Positions 1 to 7,961 of a stretch of 64,000 bases of DNA are shown one piece after another (positions within the stretch are counted from its first letter, which is position 1; each line of letters opens with the position of its first letter). The notes under the pieces are model-generated. The model was not told the origin of the DNA and made no database searches. It worked only from the letters and a program-made list of their open reading frames with translations. A program made the position numbers and the translations under genes. Where the stretch lies: contig NZ_CP149787.1 in NCBI RefSeq assembly GCF_037914945.1, positions 1,922,001 through 1,986,000 of the forward strand. Direction: 5' to 3'. The stretch is from Haloterrigena sp. KLK7. GTDB lineage: Archaea > Halobacteriota > Halobacteria > Halobacteriales > Natrialbaceae.

Positions 1-79
1 ATGAAGGGAAGGCCACCAGCCCGGAGTATGCAGGTGGTACACGTTATTGAAACACGTTCCAGTCGCCGATATTCTCCCT

Positions 80-96
80 CGAGAGAGCCTCTCTCG
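80..96. repeat. Short perfect palindrome upstream of the sulfatase gene
   Basis: Eight bases (cgagagag) are mirrored by their complement around a single central C. The palindrome lies about 50 bases before the first gene, near a weak TATA-like atcatta around position 110-117. It could be an operator or chance; no function can be assigned. Confidence 0.4.
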
Positions 97-145
97 GACG
101 GTCGGGTCCAAATCATTACTCCCCTCGTCGCCGTAGACGGCGGCC

Positions 146-1555
146 ATGCCACCGCATATCGTGATGGTTCACTGCCACGATCTGGGGAAGTACGTCGGGT
201 GTTACGGTGCGGCCGTCGACACCCCCAGAATCGACGCCCTCGCGGCCGACGGCGTTCGATTCGATCGCCACTTCGTGACGGCGCCGCAGTGCTCGCCGAG
301 TCGCTCGAGTCTGATGACCGGCCGTCACCCCCACCAGAACGGGATGCTCGGACTCGCCCACGGCAACTGGGAGGTCGGCCCCCACGAGCGGTTTCTGCCG
401 GAGTTACTCGGCGAGGCCGGCTACGAGACGCACCGCTTCGGGCTCCAGCACGTCACCGAGTACCCCGAGCGACTCGGCTACGATCTGACGCACAACGAGG
501 AGTCCCTGACGAGCGAAACCCCGACGTCGGTCCACGAGGGCGCCCGCGCACGCACCGTCGCCGGCGACGTCGCGACGTTCCTCGAGTCGGGAGACCGCGA
601 CGACCCGCTCTTCGCCTCGGTCGGCTTCTTCGAACTCCACCGCGTCGCGGAGGACGGCGGCTTCGGATTCGAGGGCGAGCGGTACGATGCACCCGACCCG
701 GACGACGTCGATCCGCTCGAGTTCCTCCCCGACCGGCCCGGCATTCGGTCGGATATCGCCGAGATGAACGGCATGGTCCGGGCGATCGACGACGGCGTCG
801 GGACGATCGCCGACGCCCTCGAGAACGCGGGACTGGCCGAGGACACCCTCCTCGTCTTCACGACCGAGCACGGGCTGGCGATGCCGCGCGCGAAGGGCAC
901 CTGTTTCGACGCCGGCATCGAGGCGGCGCTCCTGATGGCCCAACCGGGAACCCTCGAGGCGGGTCGGGTCGTCGACGACCTCGTGAGCAACGTCGACGTC
1001 TTCGCGACGCTGCTCGATGTCGCGGACGCGCCGGTTCCCGGTGTCGACACCGACGGCGACGGCATCGCCGGGCGGAGTTTCGCGCCGCTGTTGTTCGACG
1101 GCGAGAACGGGTTCGACGGGAGAGCCGCGTACGAGCCGCGCGATCGGCTCTTCTCGGGCATGACCTGGCACGATCGATACAATCCGATTCGGTCGATCCG
1201 AACGGATCGCTGGAAGTACATCCGGAACTTCTGGCACCTCCCCGTCGTCTACATGACGACGGACGTCTTCTGCAGCGACGCTGGCCGCGAGGTCCACGAG
1301 GAGTACTACGGCGAACAGCGACCCTACGAGGAACTGTACGACCTCGAGGCCGACCCGCTCGAGCGGGAGAACCTCGCGGCGGGGGACGACCCGGACGATC
1401 CGGCGACCGAGACCGTTCGCGATGAGCTTCGAACGGACCTGCTCGAGTGGATGGACGCGACCGGCGACCCGCTGCTCGAGGGTCCCGTGCTGCCGAACAA
1501 CTGGGAGACGGTCCACCCGCGGCTGGAGGACGACCGCGACGACATCCGGCGGTAA
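146..1555 (+). CDS. Sulfatase family hydrolase
   Basis: Predicted arylsulfatase-type hydrolase of the alkaline phosphatase superfamily, 469 residues, no signal peptide, so probably cytoplasmic. The sulfatase signature C-x-P-x-R is complete: Cys49-Ser-Pro51-Ser-Arg53, followed by SLMTGR. In this family the Cys is converted to formylglycine by a separate enzyme, none of which is seen in the window. The N-terminal metal-binding region reads HCHDLGKY, with one Asp where many sulfatases have two. The late metal-binding block reads FTTEHGLAMPRAKG, with Glu where TSDHG is usual. The substrate cannot be read from sequence; haloarchaeal relatives may act on sulfated glycans or other sulfate esters. 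A PfkB-type sugar kinase follows 42 bases downstream on the same strand, which hints at a carbohydrate role. Confidence 0.87.
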   Translation: MPPHIVMVHCHDLGKYVGCYGAAVDTPRIDALAADGVRFDRHFVTAPQCSPSRSSLMTGRHPHQNGMLGLAHGNWEVGPHERFLPELLGEAGYETHRFGLQHVTEYPERLGYDLTHNEESLTSETPTSVHEGARARTVAGDVATFLESGDRDDPLFASVGFFELHRVAEDGGFGFEGERYDAPDPDDVDPLEFLPDRPGIRSDIAEMNGMVRAIDDGVGTIADALENAGLAEDTLLVFTTEHGLAMPRAKGTCFDAGIEAALLMAQPGTLEAGRVVDDLVSNVDVFATLLDVADAPVPGVDTDGDGIAGRSFAPLLFDGENGFDGRAAYEPRDRLFSGMTWHDRYNPIRSIRTDRWKYIRNFWHLPVVYMTTDVFCSDAGREVHEEYYGEQRPYEELYDLEADPLERENLAAGDDPDDPATETVRDELRTDLLEWMDATGDPLLEGPVLPNNWETVHPRLEDDRDDIRR

Positions 1556-1597
1556 TCCCGACCGATATTTCTCCCTCGCGGACGAATTCGAACGCGA

Positions 1598-2566
1598 ATG
1601 CCCGACGTCGTGTGTCTCGGCAGCGTCAACCTCGACCGGACGTGGTACCTGCCGGCCGAACGGATCCGGGACCTCGAGGCCCGCTACGACTGGTTTCCGG
1701 CGGCCGGGGAGACCGTCCGCATCGAGGGGAGTCCCGACCTTCCCGCCGGCGTCCTCGAGGACGCCCAGTACCGAACCGCCGTCGGCGGCAAGGGGTCGAA
1801 TCAGGCCGTCGCGGCGGCCCGCGCTGGAGCCGACGCCGCGTTTCTCGGCTGCGTCGGGCGCGACGCGGACGAGTACGGCGTCCGCGAGACCCTCGCCGAC
1901 CGCGGGGTCGCCGTCGACGGCGTGACGACCGTCGGTCGCGAGACGGGGAAGGCGTACGTCTTCGTCGACGAGGGCGGCGAATCGTGGATCGCGATCGTCG
2001 GCGGCGCCAACGACGCGGTCGACGAGGGGTACGTGGATCAGGTCCTCGAGCGGGTGCTCTCCGCCGACGCCGTGCTCCTCCAGAACGAGATTCCCGTTTC
2101 GACGGCGAACGGCCTGCTCGAGCGCCTCGAGACCGACGAAAACGCGTCCGGGCGGCCGACGGTGGTCCTCAATCCGGCCCCGGCCGACGGCGCGGATCCG
2201 CTGGTCGACCGTGCGGCCGTCGACGTCATCGTCGTCAACGAGGCCGAGCACGCGGCGCTCGAGGACTGCCTCGCCACCGTCGACGCGACGGTCGTCCGAA
2301 CGCGCGGTGCCGACGACGTGATCGTCAGCGACGGCGATGCCGGGAACGTCGACTACCGCATTACGCCGCCGACCGTCGACGCAGTTGACGCGACCGGCGC
2401 CGGCGACGCCTTCTGTGGCTACCTCGCGGCGCTTCTCGGCGAGGGCGAGGGACTCGAGCGAGCCGTCGAAGCCGCGACCGTCGCGGGCTCGCTCGCGACC
2501 GAGACCGAAGGAGTCCAGAACGCGATTCTCGACCGCGAAACGGTCGAACGAGAGCGAAACTGCTGA
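1598..2566 (+). CDS. PfkB family carbohydrate kinase (ribokinase-like)
   Basis: ATP-dependent sugar or nucleoside kinase of the ribokinase/PfkB family, 322 residues, a normal length. Visible motifs are the N-terminal CLGSVNLDRTWYLP strand, the substrate-binding GGKGSNQAVAAARAGA motif near residue 66, and the C-terminal signature DATGAGDAFCGY, with catalytic base Asp270. The GGKG(S/A)NQA motif is typical of ribokinases rather than fructose kinases, but the true substrate may be ribose, deoxyribose, a nucleoside or another pentose. It lies in tandem with the sulfatase and ends before a repeat-filled intergenic region. A nucleoside hydrolase on the opposite strand beyond that region would release ribose, making a salvage link possible but unproven. 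Confidence 0.88.
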   Translation: MPDVVCLGSVNLDRTWYLPAERIRDLEARYDWFPAAGETVRIEGSPDLPAGVLEDAQYRTAVGGKGSNQAVAAARAGADAAFLGCVGRDADEYGVRETLADRGVAVDGVTTVGRETGKAYVFVDEGGESWIAIVGGANDAVDEGYVDQVLERVLSADAVLLQNEIPVSTANGLLERLETDENASGRPTVVLNPAPADGADPLVDRAAVDVIVVNEAEHAALEDCLATVDATVVRTRGADDVIVSDGDAGNVDYRITPPTVDAVDATGAGDAFCGYLAALLGEGEGLERAVEAATVAGSLATETEGVQNAILDRETVERERNC

Positions 2567-2688
2567 CCGCGGGATAGACGTACCGTCATCGTGAGCGGCG
2601 ATCGACCTGAGCGGCGTTCCGAATCCGTGACCAGTGCGCCGTCGATATCTTCGCCAGTCAATCCAGCCGAACGCGCAGTACCCGTGAG

Positions 2689-2881
2689 GTAACCGGCGTA
2701 CGGTGGCGCGCGCTGGCGCCCAGTCGAGTGACAACGAGACTTGGCGTCAAAACCGTGCGAGGTCTTCGCGAGTATCACGAGCAAATGGCTTGGAAGACGC
2801 GAAGCGTCTTCCAGTGGATGAGTGAGTGAACGAAGTGAGCGGGCGAATCGGCTGGGGAGGGCGTGGCGATTCCTCGTTGCC
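2689..2881 (-). repeat. Dispersed intergenic repeat, copy 1 (inverted relative to copy 2)
   Basis: Read on the minus strand it begins ggcaac..gaatcgccacgccctcccc, contains the tract cgctcacttcgttcactc, and ends cagcgcgcgccaccgtacgccggtt. The same head and tail recur at 3001-3129, 12842-13050 and 30517-30687. Inside it, 2791-2813 forms a perfect 10-bp hairpin with loop GAA. Copies differ mainly in the middle, where hairpins vary. Ends are estimated by eye. Confidence 0.72.
2791..2813. repeat. 10-bp hairpin with GAA loop inside repeat copy 1
   Basis: The arms tggaagacgc and gcgtcttcca are perfectly complementary and separated by GAA. It matches the three-base-loop hairpins at 11390-11473, 46672-46827 and 50884-50934. 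Confidence 0.8.
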
Positions 2882-3000
2882 AGATCGAGCAGGGCGCTTC
2901 TTTTCACCACCGTACGTGTCGAGTGCCCTGTTCACTTCGTTCGTAGATTCATCGACGTGTTCGAAAAAATCCGTAATGAAGCGCCGCGTTCTGCTATCGT

Positions 3001-3129
3001 AGCAACGGGGAGTTCCACACCCTCCCCAGCCGATTCGCTCACTTCGTTCGCTCATCCCTCGCGCGGTTTTGCCGAGCAGCCTCGCTACTGCTCGGCTGCT
3101 CGACAGCGCACGCCACTGCACGCCGGTCC
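3001..3129 (+). repeat. Dispersed intergenic repeat, copy 2
   Basis: Shares the head ccacaccctccccagccgat, the tract tcgctcacttcgttcgctca, and the tail cagcgcacgccactgcacgc with the other copies. It contains a 9-bp hairpin at 3071-3096 (gccgagcag / ctgctcggc). It stands head to head with copy 1 across a spacer of about 120 bases. No convincing gene lies between 2567 and 3197; short ORFs there read through the repeats. Confidence 0.72.
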
Positions 3130-3197
3130 TTCGATCAGCGGCGGCGAAGGATGTCCACTGAGCAACGAGTACCTCGAGAGACGCGCTCCGTCGAGAA

Positions 3198-4157
3198 TCA
3201 GTCGCTCATTTCCGGTTCGGTCCGCTCGAGCACGCGCTCGAGCGATTCACTCACTACCTCCCGATACCGCTCGTAGTCGGCCTCGAGCGCCACCTCGCCG
3301 GTGGCCGACGCCCCGGTCACGCCGTTCTCGTCGACGACCAGCGCGCCCCGCGCGAGGTCGCCGTCCGCACCGACCTCCATGGGATAGCTCGCGGTCTCGA
3401 GCACGCCGTCGTCGATCAGTTCGGCGAGCACGAGCGCGTCGTGGATCGCCGCGGACTCGATGCCGTAGCGCTCGAGGCGGTCGGCGTCGTAGTAGGTGAG
3501 CCACTCGTGGAGCGATCGTTCCAGTGCCGTGTCCCCAGTGAGCCCGTCGACCCGCTCGGGCGGGACCGCGGCCCGCGTCGTCACGTCCAGTCCGACGGCC
3601 GTCGGCTCGCAGTCCCGAACGACGCGGCGGGCGGCGTGGGGATCGGTGTGGAAGTTGGCCTCCGCCAGCGGCGTGACGTTGCCCGACGCGAAGGCGGCTC
3701 CGCCCATGACGACGAGTTCGTCGAGCAGTTCGGGGAGTTCGGGCTCCATCGCGTGGGCGAGCGCGACGTTCGTCAGCGGGCCGATCGCCGCGAGCGCGAG
3801 GTCGCCGTCGTGTGCGCGGGCCCGCTCGACGATGTGCCGTGCGGCGTGGCCGTCGACGGGCTCGGTCGCCGGCCCCGGATCCGGGAGGTCGCCGCGGAGT
3901 CCGCCCTCGCCGTGGATCTCCTCGCTCGTCTCGAGGTCGACGAGCAGCGGCCGGTCCGCGCCCCTCGCGACGGGGACGTCCGTCCGGTCGACCGCCTCGA
4001 GGATCGCGCGGGCGTTTCGCGTCGTGTCGTCGACCGGCGCGTTCCCGTGGACGGTCGTCAGCCCGACGACCTCGAGGGACGCGTGCTCGAGGGCGGCCAG
4101 GAGCGCCACGGCGTCGTCGCAACCCGGATCCGTATCGATCAGCACGGGGCGGCTCAT
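3198..4157 (-). CDS. Inosine/uridine-preferring nucleoside hydrolase
   Basis: Hydrolyses the N-glycosidic bond of nucleosides to free base and ribose; 319 residues, typical for the IunH/IunU family. The calcium-binding DTDPGCDD motif is intact (Asp8, Asp10, Asp14, Asp15). Further family signatures are the TVHGNAPVDDTTRNA stretch and PLTNVALA near residue 125. The ATG at 4157 was chosen because the family begins directly before the DTDPG motif; upstream codons read as intergenic sequence. Purine or pyrimidine preference cannot be told. It is transcribed away from the CMD-family gene at 4309 and points towards the repeat-containing region. Confidence 0.88.
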   Translation of the reverse strand: MSRPVLIDTDPGCDDAVALLAALEHASLEVVGLTTVHGNAPVDDTTRNARAILEAVDRTDVPVARGADRPLLVDLETSEEIHGEGGLRGDLPDPGPATEPVDGHAARHIVERARAHDGDLALAAIGPLTNVALAHAMEPELPELLDELVVMGGAAFASGNVTPLAEANFHTDPHAARRVVRDCEPTAVGLDVTTRAAVPPERVDGLTGDTALERSLHEWLTYYDADRLERYGIESAAIHDALVLAELIDDGVLETASYPMEVGADGDLARGALVVDENGVTGASATGEVALEADYERYREVVSESLERVLERTEPEMSD

Positions 4158-4308
4158 ACGGGATGTGTCCGGGCTTCCGGCGGATAAGCGGCCGGATCGC
4201 AGTCGCCGGCGTGGTCGGCGACCGGCGAGCGATCCCGTCGGTCCGCGGAACCGCCCGGAGACGTTCCGCCCAACCATTAACGGTGTCGGTGATGACGGGA
4301 CGCACGTC

Positions 4309-4662
4309 ATGTCCGATGCCGTAGACGAAGTCGAGAATCCAGCTGAGGAACTGCCGTCGACCGCCGGCGAGTTCGCCGAGGAGTTCCCCGAGGTCTGGGA
4401 GCAGTACTCCGAGCTGGGCGAAGCCTGCGCCGCTGCGGGCCCGATCGACGACGAGACGAAACGGCTGGTCAAACTCGGGACGGCCGTCGCCGCCCAGTCG
4501 GAGGGGGCCGTTCACTCTCACGTCCGCCGCGGACTCGACGAGGGTCACGACCCGGAGGCGCTCGAGCAGGTGGCCGTCCTCTCGATCCCGACGGTCGGCT
4601 TCCCGCAGGCGATGGCAGCGCTGAGCTGGATCACGGATATCACGCGCGACGACGGAACGTAG
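4309..4662 (+). CDS. Carboxymuconolactone decarboxylase (CMD/AhpD) family protein
   Basis: A 117-residue alpha-helical protein of the CMD fold. The core AAQSEGAVHSHVRRGLDEGHDPEALEQVAVL matches the helix pair of the family. The AhpD peroxidase motif CxxC is absent: the equivalent positions carry Val and His, although the following His is retained. A peroxiredoxin-like disulfide role is therefore unlikely, and a binding or lyase role remains open. The ATG at 4309 gives a family-length protein. It diverges from the nucleoside hydrolase gene, sharing the short gap at 4158-4308. Confidence 0.8.
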   Translation: MSDAVDEVENPAEELPSTAGEFAEEFPEVWEQYSELGEACAAAGPIDDETKRLVKLGTAVAAQSEGAVHSHVRRGLDEGHDPEALEQVAVLSIPTVGFPQAMAALSWITDITRDDGT

Positions 4663-4744
4663 CGGTCCGACCGTCAGCCACCGGCGGAGTCCCCACGGAC
4701 GGCGGTCGACGGCCCTAACACGCTGGCCGCCCACCCTCGAGTCG

Positions 4745-5632
4745 ATGCCGACTCGCGCGTTCCGGATCGCCTACGACGGTACCGGCTACCACGGCTTCCA
4801 GCGCCAGCCCGACGTTCCCACCGTCGAGGACGCGATCTTCGACGCTCTGCGCGAACTCGGCGTCCTCGCTGCGGACGCCGACAGGCCCGACGGCTACGCC
4901 GCCGCGGGCCGCACCGACGCCGGTGTCTCCGCGCTCGCCCAGACGATCGCTCTCGAGGCGCCCGACTGGCTGACCCCACGAGCCCTGAACGCGGAACTTC
5001 CCGCCGATATCCGCGCGTGGGCCGCCGCTGACACATCTCCGGAGTTCCACGCGACCCACCACGCCCGGCGCCGCGAATACACCTATCACCTGTACGCGCC
5101 GCTGGCGGACTCGAGTCGGCGCGAGCGATCCGAGGCGATGACCGAGCGCGCCAGCGCTCGAGGCTCTCTCGAACAAAACGCCGTCGACGACGACCGCGTT
5201 CGAGCCGCCTGCGATGCCCTCTCGGGAAGCCACGATTTCCACAACCTCACGCCGGACGATCGCAACACCGAGCGCTCGCCGACCCTCGAGGCGACCCGCG
5301 ACGGCGACTTCCTCGTCGTGACCGTCACCGCCGGCGGCTTCGCCCGCGAACTCGTTCGCCGCCTCGTCTCGCTCGCTCGTGCGGTCGGAATCGGTGACGC
5401 GCCCCTCGAGAAGGTCGATCGCGCGCTCGACGCCGACCCCCTGCCCGGTCACGAGGGCGTCGCGCCGGCGCCGCCGGAGCCGCTCGTGCTGACCGCCGTC
5501 GACTATCCGAATCTCGCGTTCGAGATCGACGAGGTAGCGGCTGCGAGCGCGCACGAGATCTTCCGCGAGCGCCGGATCGAGCGCCGGACGGGGGCTCGAG
5601 TCGCGGGCCAGATAACGGACGGCGTCCGGTGA
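4745..5632 (+). CDS. truA: tRNA pseudouridine(38-40) synthase TruA
   Basis: Isomerises uridines 38-40 in the tRNA anticodon arm to pseudouridine. The 295-residue protein starts with the TruA strand TRAFRIAYDGTGYHGFQRQP and has the catalytic motif AAGRTDAGVSALAQ, with nucleophile Asp58. The ARRREYTYHLY and GSHDFHNLT motifs follow, and RELVRRLVSLARAVG marks the C-terminal domain. Archaeal relatives have the same length. It stands alone on the plus strand, 82 bases after the CMD gene, with a small membrane protein gene 54 bases downstream. Confidence 0.95.
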   Translation: MPTRAFRIAYDGTGYHGFQRQPDVPTVEDAIFDALRELGVLAADADRPDGYAAAGRTDAGVSALAQTIALEAPDWLTPRALNAELPADIRAWAAADTSPEFHATHHARRREYTYHLYAPLADSSRRERSEAMTERASARGSLEQNAVDDDRVRAACDALSGSHDFHNLTPDDRNTERSPTLEATRDGDFLVVTVTAGGFARELVRRLVSLARAVGIGDAPLEKVDRALDADPLPGHEGVAPAPPEPLVLTAVDYPNLAFEIDEVAAASAHEIFRERRIERRTGARVAGQITDGVR

Positions 5633-5686
5633 TCGGCGCGATCGGCGGACGGACGCTTTTCACGATCGAGGCCGACAGTTCGGCGT

Positions 5687-5929
5687 ATGGAACTGTCGCC
5701 CGAGGAGTACGGTGCCTACTGGCGGGGCTCGATCCGCGTCGCGGCGGGCGTCTGTATCGTCGTCTTCGGCTCGGAACTCGTCTCGCCGCTGCTGTCGGGG
5801 CCGACCGCCGGCGCGATCGGGCTCGCGGTCTTCCTGTTGGCCGCGCTGATCCTCGCGGGCTCGTTCGTCGCGATGCTCGGCGTCGCCCGCGTCGTCCGGA
5901 CCGCCGTCGACGCGGAGATGCGCGGTTGA
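5687..5929 (+). CDS. Small two-helix membrane protein
   Basis: An 80-residue protein with a polar N terminus (MELSPEEYGAYWRGSIR) and two hydrophobic helices, about residues 16-36 and 41-66, joined by a short Pro/Gly turn. Codon choice (GC-rich third positions) matches neighbouring genes, so it is likely real. It is probably of a haloarchaeal family of unknown function. It lies between truA and a NifU-like gene on the same strand; nothing in sequence or context suggests a specific job. Confidence 0.7.
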   Translation: MELSPEEYGAYWRGSIRVAAGVCIVVFGSELVSPLLSGPTAGAIGLAVFLLAALILAGSFVAMLGVARVVRTAVDAEMRG

Positions 5930-6052
5930 CGGTCCGGGCAGCCTCGAGTCGATGTAGCTCGACTCGAGGTGGTCCACCGATTCGCCTCGAGATCCACGCC
6001 GGTGAACCGGTCCGTGAACAGAGATATATCCCTCCGGTCCCTCGCCTCGGGT

Positions 6053-6367
6053 ATGAGCGAGTCCGCCCAGTCCCCGGAAGACGAGGTCCGCGAAGCAGTG
6101 TCGCTGTTCCTGCAGCGTAACTTCCCGCAGATTCAGGCCCACGGCGGCGATTCGTCGATCACCGCCGTCGACCTCGAGGAGGGGAGCGTCGAGATCAACC
6201 TGACCGGCGCCTGCAGCGGCTGCGGCGTCAGTCCGATGACGACTCAGGCGATCAAGCGTCGCCTCCCCGGCGAGGTCGACGAGATCGACGCCGTCTCGGT
6301 GACGACCGGCTTCGACGGGCTCACGGAGGGGACCTCGCGGGACATCTCCGACGACGTGCCGTTCTGA
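6053..6367 (+). CDS. NifU C-terminal domain (Nfu-type) Fe-S carrier protein
   Basis: A 104-residue stand-alone Nfu domain, expected to hold and transfer Fe-S clusters to client proteins. The family core is visible: FLQRNFPQIQAHGGD, a beta strand, then GACSGCGVSPMTTQAIKRRL, with cluster ligands Cys54 and Cys57. The start at 6053 is chosen over an earlier in-frame codon because the Nfu domain follows directly and the preceding gatatatc at about 6022 is a plausible TATA element for a leaderless message. The tail is acidic. It converges on the M28 peptidase gene. Confidence 0.9.
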   Translation: MSESAQSPEDEVREAVSLFLQRNFPQIQAHGGDSSITAVDLEEGSVEINLTGACSGCGVSPMTTQAIKRRLPGEVDEIDAVSVTTGFDGLTEGTSRDISDDVPF

Positions 6368-6400
6368 TCCTCGCGGTTCCGCCTCGGAGCCCCGTTTCGG

Positions 6401-7789
6401 TCAGTCCCACGAATCGGGCCAGATCTCGGCGGCGCGCATCCCCGGTTCGTACTCTTGTTCTCGCAGTCGCTCTTGGAGCACCGTCGCGTCGACCCGCGGC
6501 ACCTCGGTCTGGGTGAGCGCTCGGACTAGCAGCGCCGTCAGCACGGCGTGCTCGCGCAGGTTTCGGCGGTCCACCTTATCGCGCGTGTCGGCCGTCGTGT
6601 GCCCCCAGCCGCGGCCGCGCTCGCCGCCCTCCGGCGGCTCGCTGTGGAGTTGTAGCGCCGGCACGCCCGCCCGCAGGAACGGCCAGTGATCGCTGAACGG
6701 GTGAGGGTCCGGCTCGTGGACGATCGGCTGGCCCGCCGCCGTCGTCACGTCTTCGGCCAGTTCCTCGAGCGGCTCCGACCCGTGGGAGAGCGCCCGCAGG
6801 TTTCGGAACCGGCCCGCGCCGTCGACGTTGACCACCGCGCGGACCGACTCGAGGGCCAGTTCGTCGGCCATCGCCTCGGCGCCCAGCAGGCCGATCTCCT
6901 CGCAGCCGACGCCCGCGATCCGGACCCGACAGTCGAGGTCGGCCTCGAGGGCCGAGAGGACCGCCGTCGCGCCGGCGACGGTCGCGATCCCACAGCCGTT
7001 GTCCAGCGCCCCTTCCGTGATGTCGTGGGCGTCGTAGTGGGCGACGACGAGCACCTCGTCGTCGGTGTCCGGGCCAAGGGTGCCGTGAACGTTCTGACTC
7101 GAGCCGTCTTCCGTCGACGCGTCGACGCGGATCCGGGCGCGAGCCCCCCGCTCGGCGTAGTCGGTCAGCCAGTCGTGCGTTTCGGCGCTGACGCCGACGC
7201 CGGGGACGGCCGCCTCGGCGTCGAACTTCAGCGCCCCCGTCGGGGGCAGCTGTCCGGGGATATGATTGGCGAAGACGAAGGCCTCCGCGCCCGCGGCGAC
7301 GGCGTGGCCGAACTTCTCCATCCGGTGGACGAACCGCTGCCCCCGCGGCGTCGTGGTGCTGGCGACCGCGATCGCCCCCTGCAGGTCGGCCTCGGCGAGT
7401 TCCTCGGGCGTCCCGTAGCCGACGTCGACCAGCGGCCCCTCGACGTCGCCGGCCGGCGAGTACGGGAGCGCGATCGCCTCGAACGACCGCTGCGGGGTCG
7501 TCTCGGCGTTCGATCCGTCGTCCGCCTCGCTCTCCGCCGGCAGCACCGCGAACTCCGTCGTCCCCCGCTCCCAGTACTGCATCGGAAACTCCTGGATCGA
7601 CACGCCCTCGAGGCCCGCGTCGGACAGCGTTTCGCGGACGATCTCGGCGGCCCGGCGCTCGCCGGACGAGCCGCCCATGCGGTGGGGGAGCTCGGTCAAC
7701 CGCGTCACCAGCTCCCAGCCTCGGTCGTCGGTCCAGGCGCGACCGAGCGCCCGCTCGAGTCGCTCGTCGATGTCGATTCCCGCCTCCAT
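6401..7789 (-). CDS. M28 family zinc metallopeptidase
   Basis: Aminopeptidase-type di-zinc hydrolase, 462 residues, with no signal peptide, so likely intracellular. The metal ligands of the M28 catalytic domain are visible: His251 in AHYDAHD, Asp263 in GALDNGCG, GCEEIGLLG (general base Glu then ligand Glu), Asp in NVDGAG, and a final His in PALQLHSEP. A protease-associated-like segment lies before it around residues 100-220. An in-frame GTG two codons upstream of the ATG is an alternative start. It diverges from the pepF gene across about 170 bases and may share peptide turnover with it. Confidence 0.88.
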   Translation of the reverse strand: MEAGIDIDERLERALGRAWTDDRGWELVTRLTELPHRMGGSSGERRAAEIVRETLSDAGLEGVSIQEFPMQYWERGTTEFAVLPAESEADDGSNAETTPQRSFEAIALPYSPAGDVEGPLVDVGYGTPEELAEADLQGAIAVASTTTPRGQRFVHRMEKFGHAVAAGAEAFVFANHIPGQLPPTGALKFDAEAAVPGVGVSAETHDWLTDYAERGARARIRVDASTEDGSSQNVHGTLGPDTDDEVLVVAHYDAHDITEGALDNGCGIATVAGATAVLSALEADLDCRVRIAGVGCEEIGLLGAEAMADELALESVRAVVNVDGAGRFRNLRALSHGSEPLEELAEDVTTAAGQPIVHEPDPHPFSDHWPFLRAGVPALQLHSEPPEGGERGRGWGHTTADTRDKVDRRNLREHAVLTALLVRALTQTEVPRVDATVLQERLREQEYEPGMRAAEIWPDSWD

Positions 7790-7961
7790 GGCCACGGATT
7801 TTCGCTCGAACGGGATAGGTGTCCGGGCGGCGATACACGGGCGGAGACGGCGCGTGGCGGCTGTTCGACTCGCCCGACGGCTCTCGCCCGATCGCGACCC
7901 CGCGACTGCCGGCGGTTCGCCGTCCGATACGCTTTACCACCTACGTTCCGAAACGCGTCGT

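Noticed and set aside
1-1425. Long plus-strand open frame across the sulfatase gene (and similar long frames opposite many genes)
   Set aside because: It is an Arg/Pro-rich shadow frame of the real gene, with composition unlike an acidic halophilic protein. GC-rich third positions keep several frames open in this genome.
4155-4472. Longer N terminus for the nucleoside hydrolase
   Set aside because: The extra 105 residues are Ser/Arg-rich, antisense to the CMD gene, and precede the family start DTDPGCDD by too much.
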